From Spirochaetota bacterium (lineage in GTDB: Bacteria; Spirochaetota; UBA4802; UBA5550): a stretch of 44,983 bases of DNA. Below, piece after piece: positions 17,158 through 25,319 of the stretch (position 1 is the stretch's first letter; each line of letters opens with the position of its first letter). A program made the position numbers and the translations under genes. The notes beneath the pieces were generated by a model, which saw nothing but the letters and a program-made list of their open reading frames with translations, was not told the origin of the DNA and ran no database searches. The stretch spans positions 1 to 44,983 of the forward strand of contig QKCL01000053.1 in NCBI GenBank assembly GCA_003246895.1, given 5' to 3'.

Positions 17158-17185
17158 TTGACTTTAAACATATAAGCTATATATT
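17158..17185 (+). promoter_or_regulatory. promoter of the HPt-suhB-xseAB operon
   Basis: TTGACT (17158-17163), 16 bases, then TATATT (17180-17185), ending 23 bases before the HPt start codon, which has a strong GGAGGA ribosome site. The operon behind it shows no other obvious promoter. Confidence 0.55.
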
Positions 17186-17208
17186 AATTCACACCACCGG
17201 AGGAATCA

Positions 17209-17565
17209 ATGGCCACAGACAATGTAATAAACAGGACCGAACTCGCAGACAGACTGGATAATGATTTTGATCTTTTCATTGAACTGGCCAACCTGTTTTT
17301 TGAGGACTCCAAAACCCTCCTTGACAGGATTAAAAAGTCAATAGACGAGAATGATGCTGATTCGCTCAGAAAATCAGCTCATACACTGAAGGGCGCTGTT
17401 TCAAATTTCTCCGCCATCAGCGCATATGACGCAGCATATGAACTTGAACTTGCAGGAAAGGAGAACAGAATTGATGAATCCGTCCAGCTCTATGTGAACC
17501 TGGAAAATGAAATAGACAAGGCAATACTTGAAATGAACGAACTCATCACCAGAGGAAGTTTCTGA
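17209..17565 (+). CDS. orphan HPt (histidine phosphotransfer) protein
   Basis: 118-residue four-helix HPt domain. The phospho-accepting His58 lies in SAHTLKGAVSNF, the typical HPt signature. No receiver, kinase or transmembrane segment is fused to it. It would shuttle phosphate between receivers in a phosphorelay. Its cognate kinase is unknown, but the single-receiver protein at 11836 is a candidate in this window. GGAGG sits five bases before the ATG. It heads an operon of otherwise metabolic and repair genes (suhB, xseA, xseB), an unexpected context. Confidence 0.9.
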   Translation: MATDNVINRTELADRLDNDFDLFIELANLFFEDSKTLLDRIKKSIDENDADSLRKSAHTLKGAVSNFSAISAYDAAYELELAGKENRIDESVQLYVNLENEIDKAILEMNELITRGSF

Positions 17566-17582
17566 AAAGGTAAAAATATTCC

Positions 17583-18371
17583 ATGATACAATCTGACATA
17601 ATATTAAACTCGGCCAGAGAAATAGCCCTTGAGGCCGGAAAGATTCTCAGGGAGGGTTTCTACTCCCCTGACAAGGCGATTACGTTCAAAAGCAGAACAG
17701 ACCTGGTTACCAACTTTGACTTTAAATCCGAAAAATACATATGCAGTGAAATTACATCCAGATTCCCGGAACACTCAATAGTCGCCGAGGAAGGTGGCTC
17801 CAGGGAAGGTACGGGTGAATACAGGTGGTATATAGATCCACTCGACGCCACAAACAATTTTGCCCACGGGATACCATTTTTCTGTGTTTCAATAGGAGTG
17901 TACTCAGTCTCCATGAATTCAATGTATTGCGGTGTTGTCTATGACCCTGTTCACGAAGAAACCTTCTATGCACTGAAAGGAAACGGTTCATACTGCAATG
18001 AAAAGAACCTCCGCGTCTCCGATAATCCGGATATCGGCACAGCCATGCTTGCAACCGGTTTTCCATATTGCAAGGACGATATGGAAAACAACAACCTGAA
18101 TCTGTTCAATAAATTCCTTCCAAAAATTCAGGGGATAAGGCGACTGGGATCCGCGGCCCTGGACCTTTGCTTTCTTGCCGCAGGCCGCATAGACGGGTAC
18201 TGGGAGCCCATGCTTAAACCATGGGATACTGCAGCAGGAAGCCTAATAGTTCAGGAAGCTGGAGGAACCGTTACAAAATTTAACGGTGACAGATTTGATC
18301 CTGAATATCCGGAGGTGCTTGCAAGTAACGGCAGGCTTCATGACAAAATGATCACAATTCTTAATTCATAA
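17583..18371 (+). CDS. suhB: inositol-1-monophosphatase family protein
   Basis: Mg-dependent, Li-sensitive phosphatase fold, 262 residues. The three metal-site motifs are clear: AEEGG (Glu), WYIDPLDATNNFAHG (Asp-x-Leu-Asp) and WDTAAGSLIVQEAGG near the C terminus. The order and length match SuhB/IMPase. Substrate could be inositol 1-phosphate or another sugar phosphate; the motifs do not discriminate between them. It is 17 bases after the HPt gene and 15 bases before xseA. Confidence 0.9.
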   Translation: MIQSDIILNSAREIALEAGKILREGFYSPDKAITFKSRTDLVTNFDFKSEKYICSEITSRFPEHSIVAEEGGSREGTGEYRWYIDPLDATNNFAHGIPFFCVSIGVYSVSMNSMYCGVVYDPVHEETFYALKGNGSYCNEKNLRVSDNPDIGTAMLATGFPYCKDDMENNNLNLFNKFLPKIQGIRRLGSAALDLCFLAAGRIDGYWEPMLKPWDTAAGSLIVQEAGGTVTKFNGDRFDPEYPEVLASNGRLHDKMITILNS

Positions 18372-18386
18372 AGTACGGATTGGTAA

Positions 18387-19670
18387 ATGTCCTCTTCAAA
18401 CAAACCTGAATATGTATCGGTCACTGAACTTACAAAACAGCTGAAGTATGTTGTTGAAAGCAATGCACTTCTTAATAATGTCTGGGTCAGGGGGGAGATT
18501 TACAACCTCACCTACCACTCATCCGGTCATATATATTTTACACTTAAGGATGACGGAGCCGTAATCTCCGCCGTATATTTCAAGTTTGCCAACAAGAACC
18601 TCAAGTTCAGACTCGAAGAGGGCATGAGCATACTGGCCCTGGGAAGCATTACCGTTTTTGAAAAAAGGGGCTCCTATCAGATTAACATTGCAGCAGTTCA
18701 GCAGGACGGAGCAGGAGAGCTTCAGCAGAGAATTGAGGAGCTTAAAAAAAGGCTTTCCGCTGAAGAAATTTTTGACAGCATCCACAAGAAGAAACTCCCG
18801 TTCCTGCCAGGTAGAATAGGACTCGTTACATCACCAACAGGTGCGGCTGTGAAGGATATAATAAAAGTTGCACTTCGAAGGTACAGCAACATAGAAATAA
18901 TTATTGCCCCGGCAAAGGTTCAGGGAGATGGTGCTGCAGAAACCATTGTTCGCGGCATAAAGGAACTGAACAGGGCCGAATATAAAATCGACCTGATAAT
19001 TGCCGGCAGGGGCGGAGGGTCGTTTGAGGATCTCTTTGCCTTTAATGAGGAAACGGTTGTCAGGGCTTTTTTTGAATCAGAAGTACCCATAATTTCAGCC
19101 GTGGGCCATCAAATTGATCACCCCCTTTCCGACGACGCTGCGGATGTATTTGCCCCTACCCCATCTGCTGCAGCTGAAATGGCTATTCCGGTAAAAGAAG
19201 ATCTGGTGGGCGAAATCAACTATCTCTACGGAAGAATAGAAACTCTCATATTCAACAAAACAGAAAGCTACAGATCCAGAATTGATAATATCACGGGCAG
19301 AAAAATCTTTATGAATCCCTTCGAACTTACAGGTTACAGAGATATGATACTGTCAGATATTGAAAACCGCCTTGCAATGGAGATGAAGGAGATATTATCA
19401 GTGAAGAGGAGAAACTTCATGATTATTCCTGATATTACAAAATCTGTCAGGTCACTTGTAATGTCCAAAAATCATCAGTACAACCTTAAAATTCAGGCAC
19501 TGGAAAAACTCTCCCCCCTGAATGTAATGAAGAGAGGATACTCAATCGTAACGGATGAATCTGGAAATTTAATCAAATCCGTCGAAGATGTTGACATTGA
19601 CCAGTGTATTGGTATAAAGTTAACCGATGGGAAAGTAAGTGCAAATGTAATTTCTAAAATCAAGGAGTAA
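18387..19670 (+). CDS. xseA: exodeoxyribonuclease VII large subunit
   Basis: Catalytic subunit of the single-strand-specific exonuclease VII. The 427 residues contain the N-terminal OB-fold (VTELTKQLKYVVE, then WVRGEI and SGHIYFTLKD), the central nuclease domain with TSPTGAAVKDI, DLIIAGRGGGSFEDLFAFNEE and AVGHQIDHPLSDDAADVFAPTPSAAAE, and a helical tail ending in MKRGYSIV. It is followed six bases later by xseB, the usual pairing. Confidence 0.95.
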   Translation: MSSSNKPEYVSVTELTKQLKYVVESNALLNNVWVRGEIYNLTYHSSGHIYFTLKDDGAVISAVYFKFANKNLKFRLEEGMSILALGSITVFEKRGSYQINIAAVQQDGAGELQQRIEELKKRLSAEEIFDSIHKKKLPFLPGRIGLVTSPTGAAVKDIIKVALRRYSNIEIIIAPAKVQGDGAAETIVRGIKELNRAEYKIDLIIAGRGGGSFEDLFAFNEETVVRAFFESEVPIISAVGHQIDHPLSDDAADVFAPTPSAAAEMAIPVKEDLVGEINYLYGRIETLIFNKTESYRSRIDNITGRKIFMNPFELTGYRDMILSDIENRLAMEMKEILSVKRRNFMIIPDITKSVRSLVMSKNHQYNLKIQALEKLSPLNVMKRGYSIVTDESGNLIKSVEDVDIDQCIGIKLTDGKVSANVISKIKE

Positions 19671-19676
19671 GGACCA

Positions 19677-19964
19677 TTGAAAAAATCCGCTGAAAAAAAA
19701 TCATTTGAAGATGCCTTGAAGGAGCTTGAGGAGATTGCATACAGGCTTGAAAACGGCGATCTTGGACTTGATGAGTCAATTACTGAGTTTGAGAAGGGCA
19801 TTAAACTTACAAGATTCTGCCATGATAAACTTGAAGAAGCTGAACGTAAAATTGAAATTCTCCAGAAGGGAAGTGACGGGGAAGTAAAGGCAAAAAAAGT
19901 TGCGGTCAAAGACAGCACCGGCGAAATAGAGGATAATAACGACCTCCAGGGGTCACTGCTATAG
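19677..19964 (+). CDS. xseB: exodeoxyribonuclease VII small subunit
   Basis: 95-residue helical protein with the family core SFEDALKELEEIAYRLENGD and LDESITEFEKGIKL. The start is TTG, with AAGGA shortly upstream and no ATG that fits. About 30 residues beyond the core are charged and probably disordered. It packs along the XseA coiled-coil tail to form the holoenzyme and lies directly after xseA. Confidence 0.92.
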   Translation: MKKSAEKKSFEDALKELEEIAYRLENGDLGLDESITEFEKGIKLTRFCHDKLEEAERKIEILQKGSDGEVKAKKVAVKDSTGEIEDNNDLQGSLL

Positions 19965-19974
19965 GAAGGCTAAC

Positions 19975-20346
19975 ATGAATAAAACGGTTTTCATATTATT
20001 ATGCATGACTCTGTTTATGTCATGTTCAAAGGACAACCAGATATCTTTCTGTGAAGGGACAGACCTGAACGGGAAAGGCGTTAAATGCGGGAAAAAATTC
20101 TATTCCGGAGACATGACAGGAATTATTAATTACAAAAAACCCTTTGAGAGCGACAAAATAAACATCATAATCAGCAAAACCAGCGGAAACAGCTCAATGA
20201 AGGTGGATTCATTTACACTGGATGTTAAAGAAAATGAAGAAAAGGCCGTTTTCAACCTTCCCATGTACAATGAAGGCGCATTTACAATAGACGCGGTACT
20301 AAAGGGCAAAAAAATTTCAACAGGTACACTTACAATTGTGGAATAG
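19975..20346 (+). CDS. small lipoprotein of unknown function
   Basis: 123 residues. The first 17 form a lipoprotein signal with lipobox LFMSC. The mature part has two further cysteines (SFCEG and VKCGKKF), about 14 residues apart, then a beta-rich region rich in Lys and Asn. I do not recognise a domain. It lies ten bases after xseB, so it shares the operon although it is an envelope protein. It is convergent with lspA, whose product would process it. Confidence 0.75.
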   Translation: MNKTVFILLCMTLFMSCSKDNQISFCEGTDLNGKGVKCGKKFYSGDMTGIINYKKPFESDKINIIISKTSGNSSMKVDSFTLDVKENEEKAVFNLPMYNEGAFTIDAVLKGKKISTGTLTIVE

Positions 20347-20355
20347 CAGCCTTTG

Positions 20356-20850
20356 TCAGGCTGCCTCCTTACCCTTGTTTTTCTCTTCCCTGTAAATCAG
20401 TATTCCAAGCATTACCGCCCCCATTACAATAGCGGCATCAGCGATGTTAAATGTGTACCACCTGAACACATTATCAATGCCCACAGAGATAAAATCCACA
20501 ACACCTACTCTGCCCGGGATGAGTCTGTCAATTATGTTTCCCGCTGCACCCCCGATTATGAGAGCCATTGAATATCTGAAGAGGTCCGGCATTGCAGATT
20601 CATAGAGATAATAAGCTACCATAAGGCCCAGTACAATTAAAGATACAACAAGGAAAAGGTTTTTGTAACCCTGAAGTATGCCGAAAACCCCTCCGCGGTT
20701 GTAGGTCAGATCAAACCTTATGAAACCGTTAAAAAAATCGATCTTTTTAAAATTGGAAAGGTGCATAACTGCAAGGTGCTTGCTGTATAAATCCACAAAC
20801 AGGGTAACTGCCGTTATCAGAATCGGTACAATGTGCTTTTTATATTTCAT
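20356..20850 (-). CDS. lspA: lipoprotein signal peptidase (signal peptidase II)
   Basis: Aspartic protease of the inner membrane that cleaves prolipoproteins before the lipidated Cys. The 164 residues have four hydrophobic helices. Conserved boxes are DLYSKHLA, YNRGGVFG, GGAAGNIIDRL with the first catalytic Asp, and FNIADAAI with the second. Box 2 has GV where many enzymes have GA. It starts three bases after ileS, the widely conserved ileS-lspA arrangement. Many lipoprotein substrates are encoded in this window. Confidence 0.95.
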   Translation of the reverse strand: MKYKKHIVPILITAVTLFVDLYSKHLAVMHLSNFKKIDFFNGFIRFDLTYNRGGVFGILQGYKNLFLVVSLIVLGLMVAYYLYESAMPDLFRYSMALIIGGAAGNIIDRLIPGRVGVVDFISVGIDNVFRWYTFNIADAAIVMGAVMLGILIYREEKNKGKEAA

Positions 20851-20853
20851 CTA

Positions 20854-23610
20854 TTAAACCTGCATTTCTTTTACAATTTTTGTACATCTTTCACACAGTT
20901 CAGGATGTTCAGGATCAGAACCAAGTTCCTCAAAAAAGTTCCAGCACCTGACACACTTCTGACCATTGCTCTTTGATGATAGAAGGGAACAGTTATCATA
21001 GGCTGTGAGGCCTGAATCATCGTCGTGAATATCAACTTTAGCCACCTGAAAAAATCTCTTAAGATCATTTCCCATGCCTGTCATGATATCCTTGACAAGT
21101 TTATTTTTCACAAAGAGTTTTATGTCTGCTTCAAGTGAAGATTTTATAAGTTTATCCTTTCTCAGGCCCTCAAGGGACTTCAGAATATCCTTTTTTATAT
21201 CCGCAATCTGTTCAATTCTTTCATGTACTTCCTGATTATTATATTTCTCATCAAGAGTGTAATATTTTTCCATATGCACAGAATCGGTTCTTTCCAGGAA
21301 TGTCCATATCTCCTCACCGGTAAAGGAAAGCACCGGTGCAACGAGTCTGAGCAGAGTCTCGTTAATTTCATTAAGTACTGTCAGATTCGCCCTTCTCAGT
21401 TTTGAATCCCTTGCTTCTATATAGAGAATGTCCTTGGAAACATCGAAGTAAATTGACGAAAGTTCTACGGCACAGAAATTCAGTATCTTTCTGTAGACCA
21501 GGTGAAATTCAAAATTCTCGTAATGTGAAATAACACTCGATGACAGATGATAGAGTTTATGCAGTATCCACTTGTCTATGTCTGTAAGGTCATTATATTC
21601 CACATAATCATCTCTTTTGAAATCTGCAACATTTCCAATGATATATTTAAAAGTATTTCTTATTCTACGGTATGAATCAGCAACCTGCTGCATCATTGTC
21701 ATTCCGATTCTCACGTCGTTTCTGTAATCTTCAGATGACACCCATAGTCTTAAAATATCAGCTCCGAACTGGTTTATTATCTTTTCAGGAGCTATTACAT
21801 TCCCTACGGATTTACTCATTGCTTTTCCGTTCTCATCAAGGAGAAATCCGTGAGTAAGAACTGTATTGTAAGGAGCCCTCCCCTTTAAAGCCATACCCGG
21901 CCAGAATGATGACTGGAACCACCCCCTGTGCTGGTCGCTTCCTTCAAGGTATATGTCGGAGGGCCATCTGACATCTTCACGCTGTTCAAGAACTGCGAAA
22001 CTGGAGACTCCCGAATCAAACCACACATCGAGAATATCAAATTCCTTCACAAACTTTTCAGACCCGCATTCACATTTTGTCCCCTGTGGAATGAGATCCT
22101 TTATGTCTCTGGCATACCACTGGTCTATACTCTCCTTCCTTGCTATATCAGCAAAGAACTTGACCGATTCAGCAGTCATTAAATTTTTACCGCACTCCTC
22201 ACATCTGAATGAAGGAATTGGAACCCCCCATGAGCGCTGTCTGGAAAGACACCAGTCAGGCCTTGTCTCAACCATTCCTAGAAACCTTGACTTGCCCCAT
22301 GCAGGAACCCACTGTTTTTTCTCCACCTCTTCCAGGCCCTTTTCTCTCATGGAATTATGATCCATTGAGAAGAACCACTGTTCAGTTGCCCTGTATATGA
22401 GAGGCTTCTTGCATCTCCAGCAGTGAGGATAGGAATGCTCAATTTTGCCTGCATGAATAAGAGCATTGCTTTCTCTTAAAATGTCTATGACCTTGTCATT
22501 TGCTTCAAAAACATGTGTTCCCTTCATCATGGAGAAATCATCATTGTACCTGCCGTAATCATCTACAGGGCAGAATATCTCAAGGCCGTTGTTCAGGCCT
22601 ACGATATAGTCATCGTGTCCATGGCCCGGAGCTGTGTGAACAACACCTGTACCCTGTTCAAGGGTAACGTGATTTCCGAAAATTACTTTTGATTCCCTGT
22701 CAATGAACGGATGATTCACGACAAGTTTATTCAGCTGATCCTTTGATATATCTGTTACAGATTCGTGAGTAATTCCTGTCTTTGCTTCAAACTGTTCAAG
22801 AAGCCCCTTTGCAAGAATATAGCTGTCATTCCCGAATCTGTATACGGCATATTCAAAATCCGGATGGAAGCATACCGCAAGGTTTGCCGGGATTGTCCAT
22901 GGAGTTGTTGTCCATATAACCACATTAAGATTATCAATACCGGCAATGTCATAGCTCTCCTTCACAACCGGAAATTTCACATATATGGCAGAAGAAGTAT
23001 GATCATCATATTCAACTTCAGCCTCGGCAAGAGCTGTTACACAGGTAGGGCACCAGTAAATAGGTTTTTTGCTCTTGTATATATATCCCTTTTCAAGTAT
23101 GTCGCCGAAAACCTCCACAATTTTGGATTCATAATCGTGCGACATTGTCTTGTATGGATTTTCATAATCACCCAGAACTCCCAGCCTCTTGAACTCCTCC
23201 ATCTGGATTCCAACGAAATTCTCTGCATATTCCCGGCATTTCCCCCTGAGCTCAACCTTGTCCATTTCTCTGGCCTTGCTGCCGAGCTGTTTCGAAACCT
23301 GAAGTTCAATTGGGAGACCATGACAGTCCCATCCCGGAATATAGGGTGACTGAAATCCCATCATGGTCTTGTGTTTAACAATAATATCTTTAAGAATCTT
23401 ATTCAAAGCGTGTCCAAGGTGGAGATGGCCGTTTGCATATGGCGGACCATCATGAAGAATATACTGCTCACAGCCCTTGCGTGATTCAATAATTCGTTTG
23501 TATATCTTCTCTTCATCCCATTTTTTAACAATACCCGGTTCCTTGTTGGGCAGATTCCCTCTCATGGGAAAGTCGGTAGACGGAAGATTGACAGTTTTTG
23601 AATAATCCAT
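20854..23610 (-). CDS. ileS: isoleucyl-tRNA synthetase
   Basis: Class Ia synthetase of 918 residues. The HIGH-type motif PYANGHLHLGHALN, the substrate region PGWDCHGLPIE, the editing (CP1) region with TTPWTIPANLAV, and KAMSKSVGN (KMSKS motif) are in order. The C terminus has a zinc-binding CVRCWNFFEELG...CERC module, as in the E. coli-like bacterial form (IleS1). GAGGA lies six bases before the start codon. A short hairpin, TTCAGG/CCTGAA, sits in the leader at 23637-23653. No T-box motif was seen. Confidence 0.97.
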   Translation of the reverse strand: MDYSKTVNLPSTDFPMRGNLPNKEPGIVKKWDEEKIYKRIIESRKGCEQYILHDGPPYANGHLHLGHALNKILKDIIVKHKTMMGFQSPYIPGWDCHGLPIELQVSKQLGSKAREMDKVELRGKCREYAENFVGIQMEEFKRLGVLGDYENPYKTMSHDYESKIVEVFGDILEKGYIYKSKKPIYWCPTCVTALAEAEVEYDDHTSSAIYVKFPVVKESYDIAGIDNLNVVIWTTTPWTIPANLAVCFHPDFEYAVYRFGNDSYILAKGLLEQFEAKTGITHESVTDISKDQLNKLVVNHPFIDRESKVIFGNHVTLEQGTGVVHTAPGHGHDDYIVGLNNGLEIFCPVDDYGRYNDDFSMMKGTHVFEANDKVIDILRESNALIHAGKIEHSYPHCWRCKKPLIYRATEQWFFSMDHNSMREKGLEEVEKKQWVPAWGKSRFLGMVETRPDWCLSRQRSWGVPIPSFRCEECGKNLMTAESVKFFADIARKESIDQWYARDIKDLIPQGTKCECGSEKFVKEFDILDVWFDSGVSSFAVLEQREDVRWPSDIYLEGSDQHRGWFQSSFWPGMALKGRAPYNTVLTHGFLLDENGKAMSKSVGNVIAPEKIINQFGADILRLWVSSEDYRNDVRIGMTMMQQVADSYRRIRNTFKYIIGNVADFKRDDYVEYNDLTDIDKWILHKLYHLSSSVISHYENFEFHLVYRKILNFCAVELSSIYFDVSKDILYIEARDSKLRRANLTVLNEINETLLRLVAPVLSFTGEEIWTFLERTDSVHMEKYYTLDEKYNNQEVHERIEQIADIKKDILKSLEGLRKDKLIKSSLEADIKLFVKNKLVKDIMTGMGNDLKRFFQVAKVDIHDDDSGLTAYDNCSLLSSKSNGQKCVRCWNFFEELGSDPEHPELCERCTKIVKEMQV

Positions 23611-23714
23611 TTTTTCCTCGATTCAGTATTTTCAGCTTCAGGAGAGCCCTGAATTATTAAAAAATCAGCCCGATGCGGTTTTTGTCAATGTTTTTTTACG
23701 GCAAAGAAAAGGGA

Positions 23715-23751
23715 CTGTGCCGATGCAGACATCATTTCAGAACCGGCACAG
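23715..23751. repeat. inverted repeat between ileS and the LysM lipoprotein gene
   Basis: CTGTGCCG (23715-23722) and CGGCACAG (23744-23751) are perfect eight-base arms around a 21-base loop in the divergent region. It could be an operator shared by both directions or an RNA hairpin. On the minus strand the second arm is followed by a T-rich stretch, so a terminator-like function is also possible. Confidence 0.4.
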
Positions 23752-23771
23752 GAACAGATACTTAAAAAATA

Positions 23772-23800
23772 TTGACATCCCCCATTTCTGCTAATATTGT
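23772..23800 (+). promoter_or_regulatory. promoter of the LysM lipoprotein gene
   Basis: TTGACA (23772-23777), 17 bases, TATTGT (23795-23800). A better TATAAT at 23805-23810 lies too far for this -35. The transcription start would fall about 25 bases before the chosen ATG at 23833. Confidence 0.5.
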
Positions 23801-23832
23801 CTTATATAATGAGCAATAGAAAGAGGTTAACC

Positions 23833-25314
23833 ATGCATAGCAGGCTGAGAATTTCAAAAATATGTACTTTTATTTCTGTACTGGCACTGTTTCTTGCATC
23901 CTGCGAAACCGATATCCCGGTGAAGGAACTGGTTTCCGCAAGAGAGACCATTGACGAGGCAAAAAAATACAAGGCGGAAAAGTACAGTCCGCAAAACCTC
24001 CAGAAGGCTGAAAAACTTGTCTATGAAAGCCACGACTTCATTAAAAATGAAAAAGCCGATGAAGCAAGAAAAAAGGCCGAAGAATCCAGAGCCGAAGCCG
24101 AAAAGGCACTGAACGAATCACTCAAGGCATATTCATCTGACCTGATAAAGGAAACCGAAGAGCTCATAAAACAGGCTGAGAATGTTTTTGCCGAAAAACT
24201 TGCACCCAATGAACTAGCACAGGCCAAAGATCAGAACAGCAAGGCAGCTGAACTGTCAAAAACCTCAAAATTCAGGGAATCAATTGAAGCATCAGCAAAG
24301 GCCAGAGAACTGGCTGAGAAAGCCATATCCGTATCAGTTGGCAATGCTAAATCCTATCACGAAAGGCATGAAAGCTCCCTGAAAAAATACAATTCACTGA
24401 GCGCCAATCCCTACAGCAAAGCTGCAGGTGCAGAACTTAAAGCAGCCGAAACCATGCTCAGCGAAAACAAAACATCCCTGGGTGAAAAAAAATACAGGGA
24501 GGCGGATCAGCAGATAACTAAAATCGAAGAGAAGCTTGCGGAAGCAGAGAAATCCATAAATAAGGCCGAATACAAGGATAAAATCTCTGAACTCAGAAAG
24601 AAAATCTCCAAACTTGTATCTCTTGAAAGTGACACTACCCTGAAGGGGAATCTGGACAAAGCCTCAGTTGCCCTTAACAGCGCAGAATCACTTCTGGAAC
24701 AGGGAAATATCTCCGGAACAGATGAACAGATAAAAGAAGCGCAGACACTCATAGACGCATCGGACCGCTATGTAACCGAAAGAAACATTAAATCCAGAAT
24801 ATCGGCTCTTGAACAAAACCTTCAGAAAGCCATAGAACTGGACACAAAAAAGGATGAAACTGACAACATAAACACTGTACGTGCAGACCTTGAAAAGGCC
24901 TCAAAACACCTTCAGGAAAGGAACTATGATGAGTCCATTAAGGCCGTCACATACGGAGAGAACACAATGAAGATCATTCTGGAAAACCTTAAGAAAAGCA
25001 GCATCCAGACTGCAGAGGTAAAAAAGTCAGAAAACAAGGAGCCGGTGAAGGAGGAGAAGAAAGTTGAAACCGAAGCCGATTCCGGTCTCTACACGGTCAA
25101 GTGGAGAAGCAAAAACACCGACTGCCTATGGAGAATAGCACAGAACCTCTACAAGGATGCAAAACTCTGGCCTGCAATTTACCTAGCGAACAGGGACCAG
25201 ATCAAGGACCCGGATCTTATCTTTCCTGGACAGAAACTGAAGATTCCTCCAAAGCCTAAAAAGAGGCCGCCCCTTGATATAAAGAGAGACAACAAGGCTG
25301 TGAGAAAAAAATAG
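23833..25314 (+). CDS. LysM lipoprotein with long Ala/Glu/Lys-rich helical repeats
   Basis: 493 residues from the ATG at 23833, which has AAGAGG six bases upstream; earlier in-frame starts lack a site. The signal ends at FLASC, a good lipobox. The middle (about residues 30-400) is a long charged helical region built of repeated units such as YSPQNLQKAEKLV and LAPNELAQAKDQN, resembling DUF4398-like lipoprotein repeats. A C-terminal LysM domain (about 430-475, CLWRIAQNLYKDAKLWPAIY then FPGQKLKIP) should bind peptidoglycan. The layout suggests a rod that links the outer membrane lipid anchor to the cell wall. It is followed five bases later by a propeller-like protein and both are probably co-transcribed. 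Confidence 0.85.
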   Translation: MHSRLRISKICTFISVLALFLASCETDIPVKELVSARETIDEAKKYKAEKYSPQNLQKAEKLVYESHDFIKNEKADEARKKAEESRAEAEKALNESLKAYSSDLIKETEELIKQAENVFAEKLAPNELAQAKDQNSKAAELSKTSKFRESIEASAKARELAEKAISVSVGNAKSYHERHESSLKKYNSLSANPYSKAAGAELKAAETMLSENKTSLGEKKYREADQQITKIEEKLAEAEKSINKAEYKDKISELRKKISKLVSLESDTTLKGNLDKASVALNSAESLLEQGNISGTDEQIKEAQTLIDASDRYVTERNIKSRISALEQNLQKAIELDTKKDETDNINTVRADLEKASKHLQERNYDESIKAVTYGENTMKIILENLKKSSIQTAEVKKSENKEPVKEEKKVETEADSGLYTVKWRSKNTDCLWRIAQNLYKDAKLWPAIYLANRDQIKDPDLIFPGQKLKIPPKPKKRPPLDIKRDNKAVRKK

Positions 25315-25319
25315 TCAGT

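Noticed and set aside
22765-23349. 194-codon plus-strand ORF inside ileS
   Set aside because: Shadow of a well-conserved minus-strand gene; no ribosome site and no recognisable domain.
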